64,000 nt of DNA from Lunularia cruciata (Eukaryota > Streptophyta > Marchantiopsida > Lunulariales > Lunulariaceae): NCBI GenBank assembly GCA_948567375.1, contig OX419757.1, positions 29,231,159-29,295,158 on the forward strand, in the 5' to 3' direction. The notes under the pieces were generated by a model, which was not told the origin of the DNA, made no database searches, and was given only the letters and a program-made list of their open reading frames with translations. The position numbers and the translations under genes are program-made. Below, piece by piece: positions 25,582 to 37,860 of the stretch (positions are counted from its first letter, which is position 1; each line of letters begins with the position of its first letter).

Positions 25582-27884
25582 ACCTACACAGCCCACAGAA
25601 GTGCAAATTGAGTATGATAACGTTCTCGACTTCCAAAAGCTAAAGGTGCTTCTTTGGGACCTGAAGATCGATGTCAGCTCCCTAACAAACCTCGGTACAA
25701 CTGTCTTGTAAGACTGGAACACGACGTTGCTGCATATTTCTCAAGACGATACTCAGAAATCCTGAGATGATAGAAAGGAGAGAAGAAAGAAGATGGAAGA
25801 AGAAGAAGAAGAAGAAGCTGTTGCATAGATAAGGCTAGGAGAGTAAACAAGAAAGTCGCTTCCGGTATTTCATGTTGAACTCTTCTCTTCGCTTTGTGTT
25901 TCTTTCTTACAAAGATGGAACACTTTTCTCTCATATGTCGCTCCTCTGGTTTTTCTGTTCAAATGCCATTTCGGAGTCCAAGCCAATGGACATGCAGGTG
26001 CTCCAGATGACATCGATATGTAGGTAAAGCAACTATTTAGGATCAGAACTAGTTGGACTGTAAGTGGATGTCCTGCACTTACTTGATCTCCTACATGGTC
26101 CGCAGGCAGGTGAAGAAGAAAAATACTTGATACATTTTATCTTTTCCATTGCTTGGGCAACTACAATGAAATTAGGAACAAGACATGACTTCCATTCATG
26201 AAACTATCGTATATTCCCCCAATAACTACATTCCAATCAACAACCCTTATCCAACGAGCTTCAAATCTGTACTTCAAACTACTCGGCAGCCTATCCACTG
26301 AACATAAGCAACAAGCAGCATCAGAGAGAAAACAACAGTTTCGTCCGGTGCCATCAACGACACTACACGAAATTTTACAGGGAGACAAGAGAAGATCTAG
26401 CCCGCTGTAAACTGCCCAACTTCAAGTCAAACACTGTAATCCTCCCTATTCTACCTTAATAAGGCTCACTAACTACTCTAGCTACCACATTAGCATCTTA
26501 GACGGGTTTCAGCCTCACCCTTCCCTCTTCAGAAACAAATTTCAGACCTCAGTAGGAACTCAGATGATGCAGCTGTAAGGAACCCTTACCTTTCGATTTC
26601 CTTCCTAGGATGACAAACGATTATCGATTATTTAGTGCTTCGATGTGAGATCTCCAAAGCCCTTAACTCTACCTCATCCACTAACCTGCGCGAATATGCT
26701 TAAACCAACGCAGAACAAGACCACTGTAGTCATTCACTACATAATCATCGAATCCACCGCAGAAATTGACAAGAGGGCAGCACAGCTTCCACGAACTCAA
26801 TCAACTTAACCATTCCAGCCTACGAAACGCATGGATCCTCAACTCGACTTCACACTCCCGATACCTGATAATGTCTTCCACTCTTACCTTAAGAAAACAG
26901 ACTACAGTTGAGATCACGACCAGTCACGGGGCAGCTCTAGGAGAAGGGGTCAGGGGAAACGTGGCTTTCGTATTGACATGAAGATCACCATCACAAAAAT
27001 ATTTGCTACGTAGTCCTGGTAATTTCACCTGGCAGAGGAGAGAGCACAAAGCACATATTAGACTGGGGATGCAGGTCGGGAGACAAGGAAACTAATCTCA
27101 AGGAAAAAGGAGAAAAGAATCGTCTTAGGGTCGGAATGAACAATAAAGATTAATTCTTTGTTGATTTCGATCATTGAGGACTCTTCGAAGTAATCGTCGA
27201 AGAGGTTAATCAGAGAAACAGAACATCCGCACTTGCAGAAAGCGGCCTATAACCCCGCCAGGAACACACGCCAAACTGAAATATGGGTCTGGTATATGAC
27301 GTTAAGCTTTGGAACCCAATGAACAAAAATACACTCTGTTCTCCGGTTGTTCTCTCGTTGCTCATGTGAATTCACACCCTTCTCAAATATCGAGCTTTCC
27401 TGAACGTCACACTCGATCTAGTCACGAAAGGATCCATGTCAACCTACCCAACTACTACTCAAGAGCAATAACCACGTCAACCTAACCGAAGCTGGTATCC
27501 ACTTGATTACAGTAGCAACTCCTTCTAGGTCCACGTCACAAACCCAACTAATAATTTTGAGAACCCACTTCTCCGCCAGTGGTTGAGTAGTTAGCTCACC
27601 TTTATACTATAGTCCAGTCATAAATTAATCGACGTCAACATAGCGGATTGCTAATTGGTTGCACGGATGCCTGTTTGTTGAGCAATGTGGCACGATGCCT
27701 AATAGCATACCCTGAAACGAAAATGAGGGGGGAATACAAGGTGTCAACAAGTGCCACAAGAAGCATAACAAAGCAAAAGTGAGCTAAAAGCTTAAGCTAG
27801 TATAGGGATTCCTAAGGCAAGCTAGGAGGAAAGTAGAACAAGCAAGCAACAACAAGTTAACATGTGACAATGTAATTTACTATT

Positions 27885-28152
27885 GATTGATGAGATAGAG
27901 GTACTCCAATGGCGATATATTGATTCATGAGATAGAGATACTCCAATGGTATCAACCGGGAGTGCACTAGTGAATTGTGTGATAGAGGTCCTTCAATGAT
28001 ATGTTTGGTAAGTGAAAAAGGAGCTAAGACATGCTAGGCAGTCCTATTATTGTTGTTCAAAGTGAATTGTGTGATAGAGGTCCTTCAATGATATGTTTGG
28101 TAAGTGAACAAGGAGGTAAGACATGCTAGGCAGTCCTATTATTGTTGTTCAT
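27885..28152. repeat. Two neighbouring tandem repeats (37-bp and 92-bp units)
   Basis: First, TATTGATTGATGAGATAGAG and a second diverged copy follow at about a 37-bp spacing (27885-27958). Then a 92-bp unit starting AGTGAATTGTGTGATAGAGG occurs at 27969 and again at 28061, differing by only two or three bases. The second array looks recent. Confidence 0.85.
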
Positions 28153-28389
28153 CTTTGAAGACACAATGAATGAGATAATACACTATAAAGTGATTGAGAT
28201 ACATTATCAATAATAGTATGTGAGCAATAATAGTATGTGAGCATGGTTGGAGAGAAATCTAGAGTTTTTCTCCTTTGCAAGGAACCTCATGTTGTATCCT
28301 TAAGGGGACCGTCAAAGTATTAATAAAGATGCACAAAAATCTCAACAACCAAAGGTATAAATGTATTTGAGGAGAGCCGAGGCATGTAA

Positions 28390-29050
28390 TGGTACTCCTT
28401 TCCTTGAGTGACAATTGTCAGTGTTATTCCTGCCTAAATGCCAACTCATACCAATGTCTTTGCTAGTGGGGGTTTGCAACTACCACATCAAGCAAGGTAC
28501 ATCAACCATTAGTGAATGTGACAATATCTGCTCTAACATGACAATGAGGTGGTCTTTGTATACCCAACCATTGATAAATCTATCTCTCAAACCATGTAGC
28601 TCTTAGGAACTATGCCATTGTGTCTCAAAGTGTATCATAAACTCTAATGTGCTCTCATTGCACAATGTAAAATGTAATATAAAATCCTTTGTGTCATGCG
28701 GACAACCACATACGCATTGGTCAGGGAGCTCAAGAAGTGCCAGATTTGGTAAACTCTTTTGATGTAAAATGGAAATCCTTGATCAAAGGAGAGGCATGGA
28801 ACAAAGCTCCATAGCCATTCATTCCAAAGGATAGAATCCTAGTTCTATTAGGTAGTGGTGGCTCAATAAGGATGTTGGTATGAATGTGAATATGCATACA
28901 CTCATTGAAATCCGCCAATACCTTCCTAGAGTTTAGTGATATAAAATCAATAAAAGCAAAGCGTGTTGTGCATGCAAGGCCTAACAATAAATCTCAAGCC
29001 AATGGATATGCTACTTGGAAGTCTTAGATACTTGAATTCATTAGTATGAT
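28390..29050 (-). mobile_element. Non-LTR retroelement fragment, copy C (zinc-region end)
   Basis: On minus, a frame over 28987-28730 contains SRKVLADFNECMHIH, SPLIKDFHFT and CVCGCPHD, the CxCG segment of a zinc-binding region that follows RT in this family. The DNA matches 30.59-31.06 kb block by block, for example AGGATCCTAGTT-type and CATACACTCA-type blocks and a terminal GCAATAAAT. It is truncated on both sides. No intact gene remains. Confidence 0.6.
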
Positions 29051-29189
29051 AGATAACAATAAAAACGAATAACCCTAGTATCTAAAACTATCAACTAGGA
29101 GAGACCAATAGTCATAACAAGTCTCGATGAAAGAAGACAGCTCAATATAAGGACATGTAGACTAGGAAGTGGACTATTAGAGCATATGC

Positions 29190-29194
<5 letters not shown>

Positions 29195-29271
<77 letters not shown>
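29195..29271. repeat. (TA)n dinucleotide tract, about 38 units
   Basis: An uninterrupted TA run of about 76 bp. Such tracts are self-complementary, prone to cruciform extrusion and polymerase slippage, so the length in the assembly is uncertain. Confidence 0.97.
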
Positions 29272-29274
<3 letters not shown>

Positions 29275-30579
29275 GATGCTTCAATAGCTCTTGATAACAT
29301 ATGAGATGTCAATCTCCAAAAGTTATGTAGGGAAGATTATTTATACCAAGTCGCTTTTCTCAATCACTAGTTGTATGGCTCCTCGTCCTTTTCCACTAGT
29401 ATAGTGAAGTCCCATCTCCTTGATGATGACATCGAGAATGCTATATGTCTAATTACAATTGCCAAAGATATCCTATGAAAGGTTTCAGTCATAGGTAAAC
29501 AAAAGTCAAGTTGTTTTTTGTTTAGTTTCTAGTGAAAGAGGATAGACTAATATCATATGTGTGCGCAGACAGACTATATGAACTAAAGTTTCATTATAAT
29601 ATGGAGGATATCTTCTATGGGTTTTGTATTCAAGTCTAAGGCTGCATTCAGGTCCTTGTAAATCTTGGAGTAGTCTAAATTGAACATTGGTTCCTGGCAA
29701 TATTCATGGTTCACTAAGCTCAGTTTGGTGATTTGCTTGGTAATACTTTGAAGTGCTACCTAATCTTCTGTAGAAAACTCCACATGTTTATTAAGGAAAA
29801 TAACCAATTTACATAATCAATATGCGAGGCATATCCTCATCTCCAACTGCATCAGTTTCTCCTATGTTGGTAGCCCTAAGAGGGACCAATCGAAGCTTGG
29901 ACAAACTCCGCAACATCTGGTTAATATATTTTTCTTTCATGGTATTCTCATCAAATAATTAATTACTATGGTAAGCCCTATGCACAGGGCTTACATAACC
30001 AGGAAAGACATGCTTCGTCCTGGCCCCCAATTGTAGTCTTTCTCCCGTCCTCGTCCGTCGTCCCAAAGGTAATTTGAGGATGAGGACAGCAATACCCACA
30101 CCATTACTATAGTTACCTCTATTTTATTAAGTAGGTAACTATTAAAAGTAATTAAGATAATTCTTAACAATCCAATCATCATCCCCATGTTATAGTCCAG
30201 ACATAAGCTGTTCCATCTTAGCTTTTCTAGTTTTTCTTAATATACAATTTCAAGAATCTGAGTGACTTGTACAATCTCAACACTTATTGCCAGAACTGCT
30301 AACTTGTGTAGCTATATGTTTCTGTACATAGAGACCAAACAATAACTTGAAATATAAAAGGATATATACAGACAAACCGATAGCTTGAAATGTAAAAGGA
30401 AAAGAATGCGTCAGTGAGAAATATTTTTTTAAACTACAATAAGGTAAAATCTTAACAACAAATAAGTCTGACTATTATTTCAGTCTTTGGTAGTTACTTA
30501 AAAGTATCATGCTTAACAAAGGACTAGCCCGCGTGAATTAATACAACCTCAATATATTACTATAGTTTTCCTTTCACAA
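29272..30579. other. Unassigned AT-rich spacer between retroelement copies
   Basis: No open frame or domain is recognisable. The sequence separates copies C and D of the non-LTR family and may be remnant retroelement DNA or a later insertion. Confidence 0.35.
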
Positions 30580-32800
30580 TCAACATTTATGATTTGTGAG
30601 CATGTAGAATGTAGGATGTGGACCACTACATCTCTAATAGCATCATGGACTCTAATAGGCTCTCTTCATATGGCACATTGTAAAATGTGTACACTCTCAT
30701 TATCAAATGAAGAACCACAAGAGAACTGGTCTAGTAGGCACATGAGTGTTGGATGTGGTAGGCCTAGCCAAAGTCAAAGGGCCGTGGTGAACTTCTCCAA
30801 TGTGAATAGAAAGTCCTCAATCAAAGGAGAAGCATGAAGCCAAGCTTTGGCTCACTTCCTATTGCAAGAGAGGATCCTAGTTGTATCAAGTAAAGGTGCA
30901 TCTATGAGGATGATAGAAAGAGTGTAAGTGTGCATACACTCACTACTAAGCTCTACCTAAAATCTCCATGAGTCCAAGGATACAAAGTTTGAAAATGGGG
31001 GTAATATTGCTTGTGCTAGGCTTGGCAATAAATCCTGAGCTAAACTAAGGGATATCTAGATACCTAAGTTGATAGTTGCAATAGGTGGCAGAAAAAAGGC
31101 GTGTAGAAACCTATCTGCCAAAAGAGTGCCTACTAGTGCATATGCTCCTAAATAAGTTGTGGGTGCAATGACCTCTTGAGATATGGTACCACATAATCCC
31201 TTAGCTTCAAGAAGAGCAACATATAACCACCACCAATCATCTAAAAATTGTGAGAGCATACAAGGTCTTAAGAGTGTGGAGAGAGTGTGTTGCATGGAAC
31301 TATCAAAGGACTATAGATGTGGAAGGAGTCCCTCTATGGAGGTATGTATGTGCCAAATAGGACACCCTTGGGACATAATATCTCAAAAGGAGGGAGTAGG
31401 CTACTTGTGTGCTCCCCAACCTTGGGAAGAGATGAGTGTGAGTAGTAGCCTGAATCCAAGTATATGAGATAAAGGAGCTACAAAAGTCCTCATCTCCAAG
31501 AGAGAGCCCAACACCCTCAAAGGAGTTGGAATAATGATGGGAAGTCAAAGGGAGTTAGGACTATGTGTCGGCTCTAGACCTTGCATTTATGAGTCTTGAC
31601 TTGTAAACCCAAGGTCTCAAGACTAAGTGTAAAACCTTACATTGCATAAACTACTTCCTCTAGGCCACCCAAGATGTAGATGTCATTTGATAGGGATGGA
31701 AAAAGACATGTGGGAAAGGCGATAACCACCTCACTCAAAATTATTTAGTGAGCTATGGTAAATCATGGCACTCTCAAAAGATCTCCTTAGCATGTGCCCT
31801 TTGCCAAAGCAATGCCAATGCCAACTCTTTGGTGAACTCTCTATAGAACAATGGTGTCTCTATACCATAGAAATTACACAATCAAGGAGGGAATTCCATC
31901 CCCAATGAAATGAAGAGCCCAAAACAAAGTTAGCCAAGAAAGGGTGTAAAAGGCATTTGAGACATCCACTTGGACAGCTACCCAATCAAGATGGAAGTCC
32001 AAGGAAGCTCTCATGCTTACAATAACTATCTCACAACCTCTTGATCTGGCTACATCATACTAACAAGGAGACAAGAAAGATAAGAATGAGTGGTGGAGCT
32101 ATAAACAAATGGTGCAAGAGACCAAACGGAAGAAGACATCTCCTATGACAATGGAGCAAACACCTAAATTCTCCTTGGATAGAGCAAGGATTATTAATGC
32201 ACCAAACAAACAAGCATGATCCAAGTGCACCAAACCCAAGGCAATATGTTGGCAAAAGCAAAAAGAAGAAGGAAGCCTAAATCTAGCATATCAAGGGAGA
32301 GACAATCACATAAATGCTCAATACAAGTCCTAAAGGACCACCTATTGAGAAACAAGGAGAGTGGAGTAAAGCATGGGCAAAGAAGGACTCTATAAGATGG
32401 TAATCATAGACAATGGATGGAAGGTCAAGTGTGGATGATGGATGGAGGTCCTAGAAGGCTGATAAAGTATTTATTGAGAAGGGTGTTGGTTGTGAGGATA
32501 ATAGTGCTTGGATTGCTCATTGATACTTCCCAACCTATCCTAAAATTAAGGAGCAATGTAAATGATGACACTTTGGAGGTTGAGCATGTGCATGTGGAGA
32601 CTCTATTATGCATCTAGCAGTTGCTTGGGCCCAAATGGTGTACTCTTCCTATAAAGCTGGCCAATCTCCACAAAGGAACTAATGAATCCAAGAAGTTGTC
32701 TCTTAGTGTCCAGATGCACCTCCATGAGCATGAAGAGGCAAAGTCCACTGAGTAAAGAGAGCTAGTAGGATCCATGTAGAAACATCTCTCTCTTATACTT
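30580..32800 (-). mobile_element. Non-LTR retroelement, copy D (RT to zinc region)
   Basis: On minus the frames give, from high to low coordinate: motif A near 31950-31990 (VQVDVSNAFYTLS, close to the standard VQxDxxNAFN); then 31548-31303 with PRVSYLAHT preceded by LLRYY; then 31295-31056 with a membrane-neutral AYALVGTLLADRF stretch typical of the post-RT thumb; then 30837-30589 with FTTALDFGWAYHIQHS. A CGSSFDNE-VHILQC-like zinc pattern and HDAIRDVV follow with stops between. This is the best-preserved RT portion of the family in the window. Stops and indels make it non-functional. The DNA from about 32.0 to 32.8 kb is probably its upstream part, but I see no endonuclease motif there. Confidence 0.7.
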
Positions 32801-33149
32801 ATATGTGTCATCTGCCAAGATGGTACATATGACTATGGAAAGCATGGAGCCTACTAGATATCAAAGGAGCATGGGAATCCTAGTATATATGCATGGATGT
32901 GGTAAAATTGGTAGGAAAGCCTAAAGAGGATCCAAAGAATGGAGCCAAGAGTAAGAGTTTGGTGGTGCTTGTAGTGAGAGGCTAGAGTATGAAGAGGGTC
33001 TCCTAACATGGTAGGTGGAGATATGACCTTTGCCCTTATCCATAAGCATCTAGCTTGCCCTTGATGTTAAGCCAAACTAACTCCCACCCGTGATCAATTC
33101 GGGCAGGATTGCATAGGATCCCTCTTACACAAGATGTAAGGAGGTGTTG

Positions 33150-33290
33150 AGGCTACTAGAGGAGGGATGTGGGTTGGTGGTGGTGGAGGGTTGGGAGGAG
33201 GAGGGGGAATCAAAGCGTGTGGTGGTGGTGGAGCTGGAACACTAGGAGAGAGAATGTGGGAGGAGGGGGAGGAACAAAGAAGATAGTGGG
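33150..33290 (+). repeat. G-rich purine tract with quadruplex potential
   Basis: Plus strand is strongly G-rich with many GG, GGG and GGGGG runs at short spacing (for example GGGTTGGGAGGAGGAGGGGG near 33190-33210, then GGTGGTGGTGG). It sits about 60 bp left of the gypsy 5' LTR. Whether it belongs to copy D, to the insertion target or to neither is unknown. Confidence 0.6.
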
Positions 33291-33345
33291 TAGGAGGTCC
33301 TCCATATGGGAGTCAACCAAAGTGGGTTCCTTGCCAAGGGATGGT

Positions 33346-33812
33346 TGTCATGCCATTTGTAGTATCACGTCATTTGTAGCATCATACCTAGATTGTTGGG
33401 ACTTTGGAATAGTAATGTTGGTAGTTAGAGGTATTTTGGTAGTTCCTCATAGACTACTTGTTGATGGTTAGATTTCTTGTTTGGGGTATTGACTACATGG
33501 TGGGATCTACCATCACTTTCACCACTCGCACCATTGAGTGTGCCATCAATGGGACTGTAAGGGTTGGAGATCCAGGTTGAAATCAGACTTATACCCTAGA
33601 AGTGCAACTCGAGAGAGCTCATGTCTTCGATGTTGAGCCTTCAAGTTCCTGGGTAGAGTGGATAGAAAGCCAACAAGCGTCACTTGGAGTCTCTTAGCTA
33701 GAGTTGATTTGGCTTGATTATAATCAATGCCCAATTGTTGGCAGATTTTTGAGTGACAAATCAAGTGTTGATCTGATTGAGTGTGATTTGAGTTGTGAAA
33801 TAATTGATTACA
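33346..33812 (+). repeat. 5' LTR of the gypsy element (internally deleted)
   Basis: It begins TGTCATGCCATTTGTAG, identical to the 3' LTR start, and matches it through ACTACTTGTT, TTTCTTGTTTGG, CTACATGGTGGG, then CATCAATGGGAC, GGTTGGAGAT, AAGCCAAC, GTCTCTTAGCTAGAG and AATTGTTGGCAGAT. The match ends at TTGATTACA, giving TG...CA ends. Relative to the 3' LTR it lacks about 400 bp between the ACCATT block (near 33530) and the CATCAATGGG block (33544), including all heat-shock elements and both TATA-like boxes. Confidence 0.85.
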
Positions 33813-34859
33813 TCAAAGAAGTGAGAGTCAAGGGGAAATTGGGTGCAAAAACTAAGGGTGTTGGTGGTATCTCCAAGCTTGGTGGATCATGGTACCTTGA
33901 TAGTAGTTTAGGTTTCCCTATGAGTGATTGTGTGCAGAAACATTGGCCAAATTTGGAGCCAGAGAGAGTCAATTTCAAGCAATAGTGTTTGTTTTGAGCT
34001 CAAGAGGTGAAAGCGGGGCCAATTTGGTGCGAGTTAAGCTCAAAAAGTGAATTTGAAGGTGGATCTGGGATCCTCTAATTTACAGGGATAGGTCTCTATC
34101 CTTGTGAATTAGAGATTTGGAGAATCTCGTCCATCCAATTTGGCTTGAGTGAAGATTTAGCGGAGGATTTGGTGGTCAGCCAACTCTAAGGATTTATGTA
34201 AGATTTTATGTCAAATTTACCTTAGAATTACATCATATTTTATAGAAGATTTATGTTAGATTTTGGTAAGAGAAAGTTTCATCACATTCTCAATGATCTT
34301 TGTAGCTTACGAAGTAGATAGATGATTTCTATTATGTCAAATACCAAATGGTGGTAGAGTCAATCTAGTGTTGATTTATGAGATGAAGGATTTTTTTTAG
34401 CCTTCTTGTGATTGGACCCCTCCATTCTCTACTTCTTGTTTGTGCACCATGTGTGTGAGGTGCCCTAACTTTAGAGTGTTGGTGCTCTAGTGTGTTCTTG
34501 GTAGTGAGGCTAGAGTGATGACCAATTAGACTACCTATGCTTCTCTTCGATGAGGCAAGAAGTGATGACCTGCAAACTATGAGAGTGTGTGTTGTGATGG
34601 CAGATTACAAGTTGCACTCCCCTAGTGTAGTTGTTGTAGTTAGAGCTACATTAGTGAGTGAAGTTCAAGAGGTGGTGTTGGCACTTGGTGGTGATTCTTG
34701 GTAGGGTACTTGTGATGGTTACAATTGCGGTTTGCAATTTTTGGTTAATTTATCACGATGGAGTTCTTTGGGGATTTTGGAAGAGATAGGATTGCAATAC
34801 ATAGGGGGTTTACTGAAAGTAGCACTTAGTGTTAGCTAGTATCTCAAGTTCTAGTGAGG
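33813..34859 (+). other. Leader between 5' LTR and gag
   Basis: No frame can be followed over this stretch and no canonical Met-tRNA primer site is seen directly after the LTR. GGTGGTATCTCCAAGC near 33858 is only a weak candidate. A frame of 93 codons (33704-33985) runs from the LTR into the leader, with no known domain. Probably untranslated RNA leader. Confidence 0.4.
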
Positions 34860-36130
34860 GAGGAGATTGACTCTAAGTTGGAGTTAGACAAAAGAGGTGA
34901 TTCAGTTGAGAGTGCAATTGGTATGTCCGCACCATTGTTGTAGGATATGGACAAGATTTATAGGATCTCTAAAGGCCTTAGGTGCTACTTTGGTATAGTG
35001 GGTACCATTGAGTTGGATGACTTCATCTTGGAGCTTGATAGTTGGTGTGATTTGCAGTACATGCAAAACCCAACTTTGTTCACACCCTTCATGACATAGA
35101 AGGGGTTGTTTCAAAAATTGGAAGGTTCACCAATGGACACCTACCATGAGTTTAGGAAGGCTCACTTGGAAGAGATTGAGCTATAGAGACAATATTGGTC
35201 TCCAAACTATATCTCCATCACTTTAGGCTCGGTTTCTAAGGATAGATTGGCAATACCCATGAGTTCTAGCTCTAGTAGCATTGGTGGATCTCTTGGAGAT
35301 GGTGCTACTACAAGTAGAGGTACCACTACAAGAGGTGGTGTAGTACCAGGGTTTAACCCCATGGTGGAGTTCTTCTAGTGTTTGAGACATAACTACCAGG
35401 GAGTGAGGACTAACAAGTTGAGGAGCTTGCAAGAGTTCCAATGAAAGGCTAGAAAGAGCCTATATGAGGCATACACTCACATGAGATGACTGATCAATTT
35501 TACTCAAGGAGTTATTGAGGCCCAAGCAGTCTAGTTTTGGTATGGGATACTATACAAGGAGTTGCAGCATAGAGTGTGTGATGTTATGTTGTTACAAGCT
35601 ACTTCACCTACTTTGGTAATGGTCTTTGGTTTGGTTGAGCTTATTGAGCTCAACATGGTGGAAGAGAGAGTGGTAACATTTGGATTTGGTAGGGAGACCT
35701 TATCCACAGTTGGTACTTCTTCTAGAGTAAAGTAGAGTGCACCATGCCATGTTAGTTTTTGAGGACAAAATGTACAGCCCAAATCTTATGGAGTGAGTGA
35801 AGGGCCTAATGTAGCTAGACCCTTACCTTCATTTTTGGGTCAACAACAGCCAATGAGTGGTGGTGTTGCTTGTTAGACTTGTGGTGGACCTCACCATAGG
35901 AGAGGGTGTATTCAAGGCAATGGACCTAATACCTCTAGTGCATCATAGCCTGCATAGAGACAATGTGAGTATTGCCATAGATTTGGTCACACTAGTGATC
36001 AATGCTTTGACCTACACCTAGAGTTACAAAGTGAGAGGGTTACTATGGAAGATGGTAGAGGAGCTCTAGGTCATGGAAGATGAGGTGGTAGAGGTAGTGG
36101 TAGAGGATCTACACCTAGTAGGGGTGCAAT
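34860..36130 (+). pseudogene. gag: gag-like pseudogene with two CCHC zinc knuckles
   Basis: One frame can be read from about 34860 to 36130, with roughly nine TAG and four TGA and, by eye, no TAA. Visible features: a capsid-like acidic region with IELDDFILELDSW and FQKLEGSPMDTYHEFRKAHLEE, a Ser/Gly/Thr-rich hinge near 35260-35340, and two nucleic-acid-binding knuckles. The first (35871-35909) reads C-stop-T-C-GGPH-HRRG-C, a CX2C-X3-H-X4-C type; the second (35965-36008) is CEYCHRFGHTSDQC, a perfect CX2CX4HX4C. A GRG-rich basic tail (36050-36120) follows. Gag would package the element RNA. The stops make it non-functional, and an insertion lies right after the tail. Confidence 0.8.
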
Positions 36131-36660
36131 ATTGTGAGCTGGATTGTCTCTCACTCAAGACAAACCTCTGATGACTATTATGGTAGCACACCATGGACTA
36201 CGAAGGCAAAGAACCCCAACTCCATCATACTCCTCCAAGGCTAACACTCCAAGACTCAAGACATTATTCATTAGAGAACTCAATGAGAGAGAGATAGTTG
36301 CAAATGAAAGGATGATGAGTACCTCCTCACCCTTAGTTTATATACTTATGAAATAATCACATACCAAAGTTACTAATTATTGGAGTAACTTAAGTTACTA
36401 GACTCAAAGTCAAATAAAGTCAAAAATTCTAAAGGGATATCCATCTTCATGAGAATATTCTCCTAAGCATATGGTATTATCTTGACCTAACCACTAAGTC
36501 AAGGATTCTTCACATGGGCTATCCTTGGACTATAAAAGAATCTGAAACAAAAGGCTAATGTTCTTTGGTTTGGTCATATCTCTCAAGTACTTGTAATACC
36601 AAACTAAATATCACAATACCACACACATGTACAAAAAAGTGTTATAGTACTTGCACTTAC
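36130..36660 (+). mobile_element. Insertion 1 within the gypsy element (solo-LTR-like or non-autonomous)
   Basis: This block matches 42215-42960 at high similarity and interrupts the gypsy polyprotein after the gag tail. Shared parts: CTCACTCAAGA...AACCTCTGATG, AACCCCAACTCCATCATACT, GAACTCAATGAGAGAGAGAT, AAGTTACTAATTATTGGAGT, GAGAATATTCTCCTAAGCAT, CACTAAGTCAAGGATTC, a TATA box in CCTTGGACTATAAAA, then CTCAAGTACTTGTAATACC and GTGTTATAGT. The TATA box and the lack of a long gene suggest an LTR or a short LTR-like element. Both copies keep a 66-70-codon open stretch from the left end in the same frame. Ends and target duplications could not be fixed; CAATAT occurs on both sides of this copy. Confidence 0.6.
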
Positions 36661-36664
36661 TTTC

Positions 36665-37860
36665 AATATACCCATACCTAATTGGATTGAGCAGTTGGAG
36701 CAGAGATTGGCTAGCATGGCCGTAGCTCAAAGGAGATCAGATTTGGGTGTTGAGACTTCCACCTCATATGTTGGTGATAGAGATATCTTGGACTTCATGT
36801 GTGGAGTAGCATAGGTAGATGCCTCTACCATAGTGACTAGGAGTGAAATATGGGCTCCAGAGCCTAGAGGAGCATTAGTGGAGTTGGACCCACAAAGAAG
36901 AGAGGCTAGTAGATAGGTCAGACTTCCCTAGTCTTTTACACTCTCTAAGGCACTTTAGACAACATCCATGGCTCATAGATGTCCTAATCTAGGTATCGTA
37001 GGTGGTGATGGGATGCATGATACACTACTTACTAGTCAACCTCCTACTACTACACCAATTGAGTCTAGCTCAATGTTGGGGGTGGCTCAATTGATTATGC
37101 ACTTTCTATTATTCTCAACAAGTGACATGTGTACATTGGAAGTTGACCAACCCTAGTGTTCTAGTTGGCTACCACGCTTTATGAGAGTAGGAATGATGTG
37201 GTTCCTGCTTCTAGAACAGATGTGGTTGATAGTGGAGTTGACTTGGTTGAGGAGCATGGGATCTGCTCAATGACTAGTGGTTTATGACAAGCAATAACAA
37301 CTAGATTGGAAGACTTACCAACTAGACTGTCCTTTGAGCACGCACAGTTTACACATGGAGTTGTCTTATTGGATAACCAGAGAAGAATTTTTTTTTTTTG
37401 GTGAGACCTTCAAGGAAGGTCTATATACCACAGAGGGTCTTACTAGACTTTGGTACATAGCCTCTTATGTTGAGGAAGGCTGCAGTTGTTGGTCTAGAAT
37501 TACAAAATATTGATGTGGAGAGGTGTCCATTTCAGATCAAGACATTTCTAAAGGGTGGTTCTACATAGTATATCATATATGAAGAGCTTGTTATTTAGAT
37601 TCAGCTTGGTTATCCGATTGATAGCTCTATGGTGAGCTCAGGCCATTCCGACAATAGTTGAGTCATATGATGTGCTAGTTGGGAGAGCAATATTATATCC
37701 CATGGGTTTTAGTATTGACTATTGGGAGGAGATAACCTCTTATGGACGAGGTTGGCAGTCAAGTGAGGGATGGGTATGTCACCTACCAATATGCTTTAAT
37801 AGTGGTAGTCTTGGCTCACTACAATTTGGGACCATGGCGGCATCAATTTCAACTTTTAGT
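36665..37860 (+). pseudogene. pro: Gag-pol linker and aspartic protease pseudogene
   Basis: 36665-37160 is a linker with LEQRLASMAVAQRRSD, a Pro/Thr/Ser-rich part and many basic residues. The protease follows: RPSRKVYI, then LLDFGT-stop-PLMLRKAAV at about 37447-37480, where retroviral-type aspartic proteases carry D-S/T-G followed by a hydrophobic stretch. The second residue is Phe (TTT, one C-to-T step from TCT), so the catalytic triad is damaged. Then come DVERCPFQIKTFL, a flap-like GGST, SYDVLVGRAILYPMGFSIDY (with a frameshift before it) and WEE(I)TSY with GWQSS. Protease would cut the polyprotein. A poly-T tract at about 37389-37400 probably caused a frameshift. Confidence 0.75.

Larger units (their letters stand above)
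23560..28389. other. Unassigned intergenic region with local duplications
   Basis: No supported gene. 23.6-24.8 kb is AT-rich without features. A GAA trinucleotide run lies at about 25800-25818. The duplicated block with telomere-like sequence is at 25327-25581. 26.2-27.5 kb is GC-richer with short open frames (for example 26198-26410 plus, 26766-26981 plus) but no recognisable domain. 27.7-28.39 kb holds the short tandem repeats noted separately. Confidence 0.4.

Noticed and set aside
29195..29271. (TA)n as possible origin or matrix attachment site
   Set aside because: A simple dinucleotide repeat explains it; no further signals.
33858..33875. GGTGGTATCTCCAAGC as primer binding site of the gypsy element
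   Set aside because: Only the first part resembles the initiator-tRNA site (TGGTATC), and it lies 45 bp from the LTR end, whereas primer sites start within a few bases of it.
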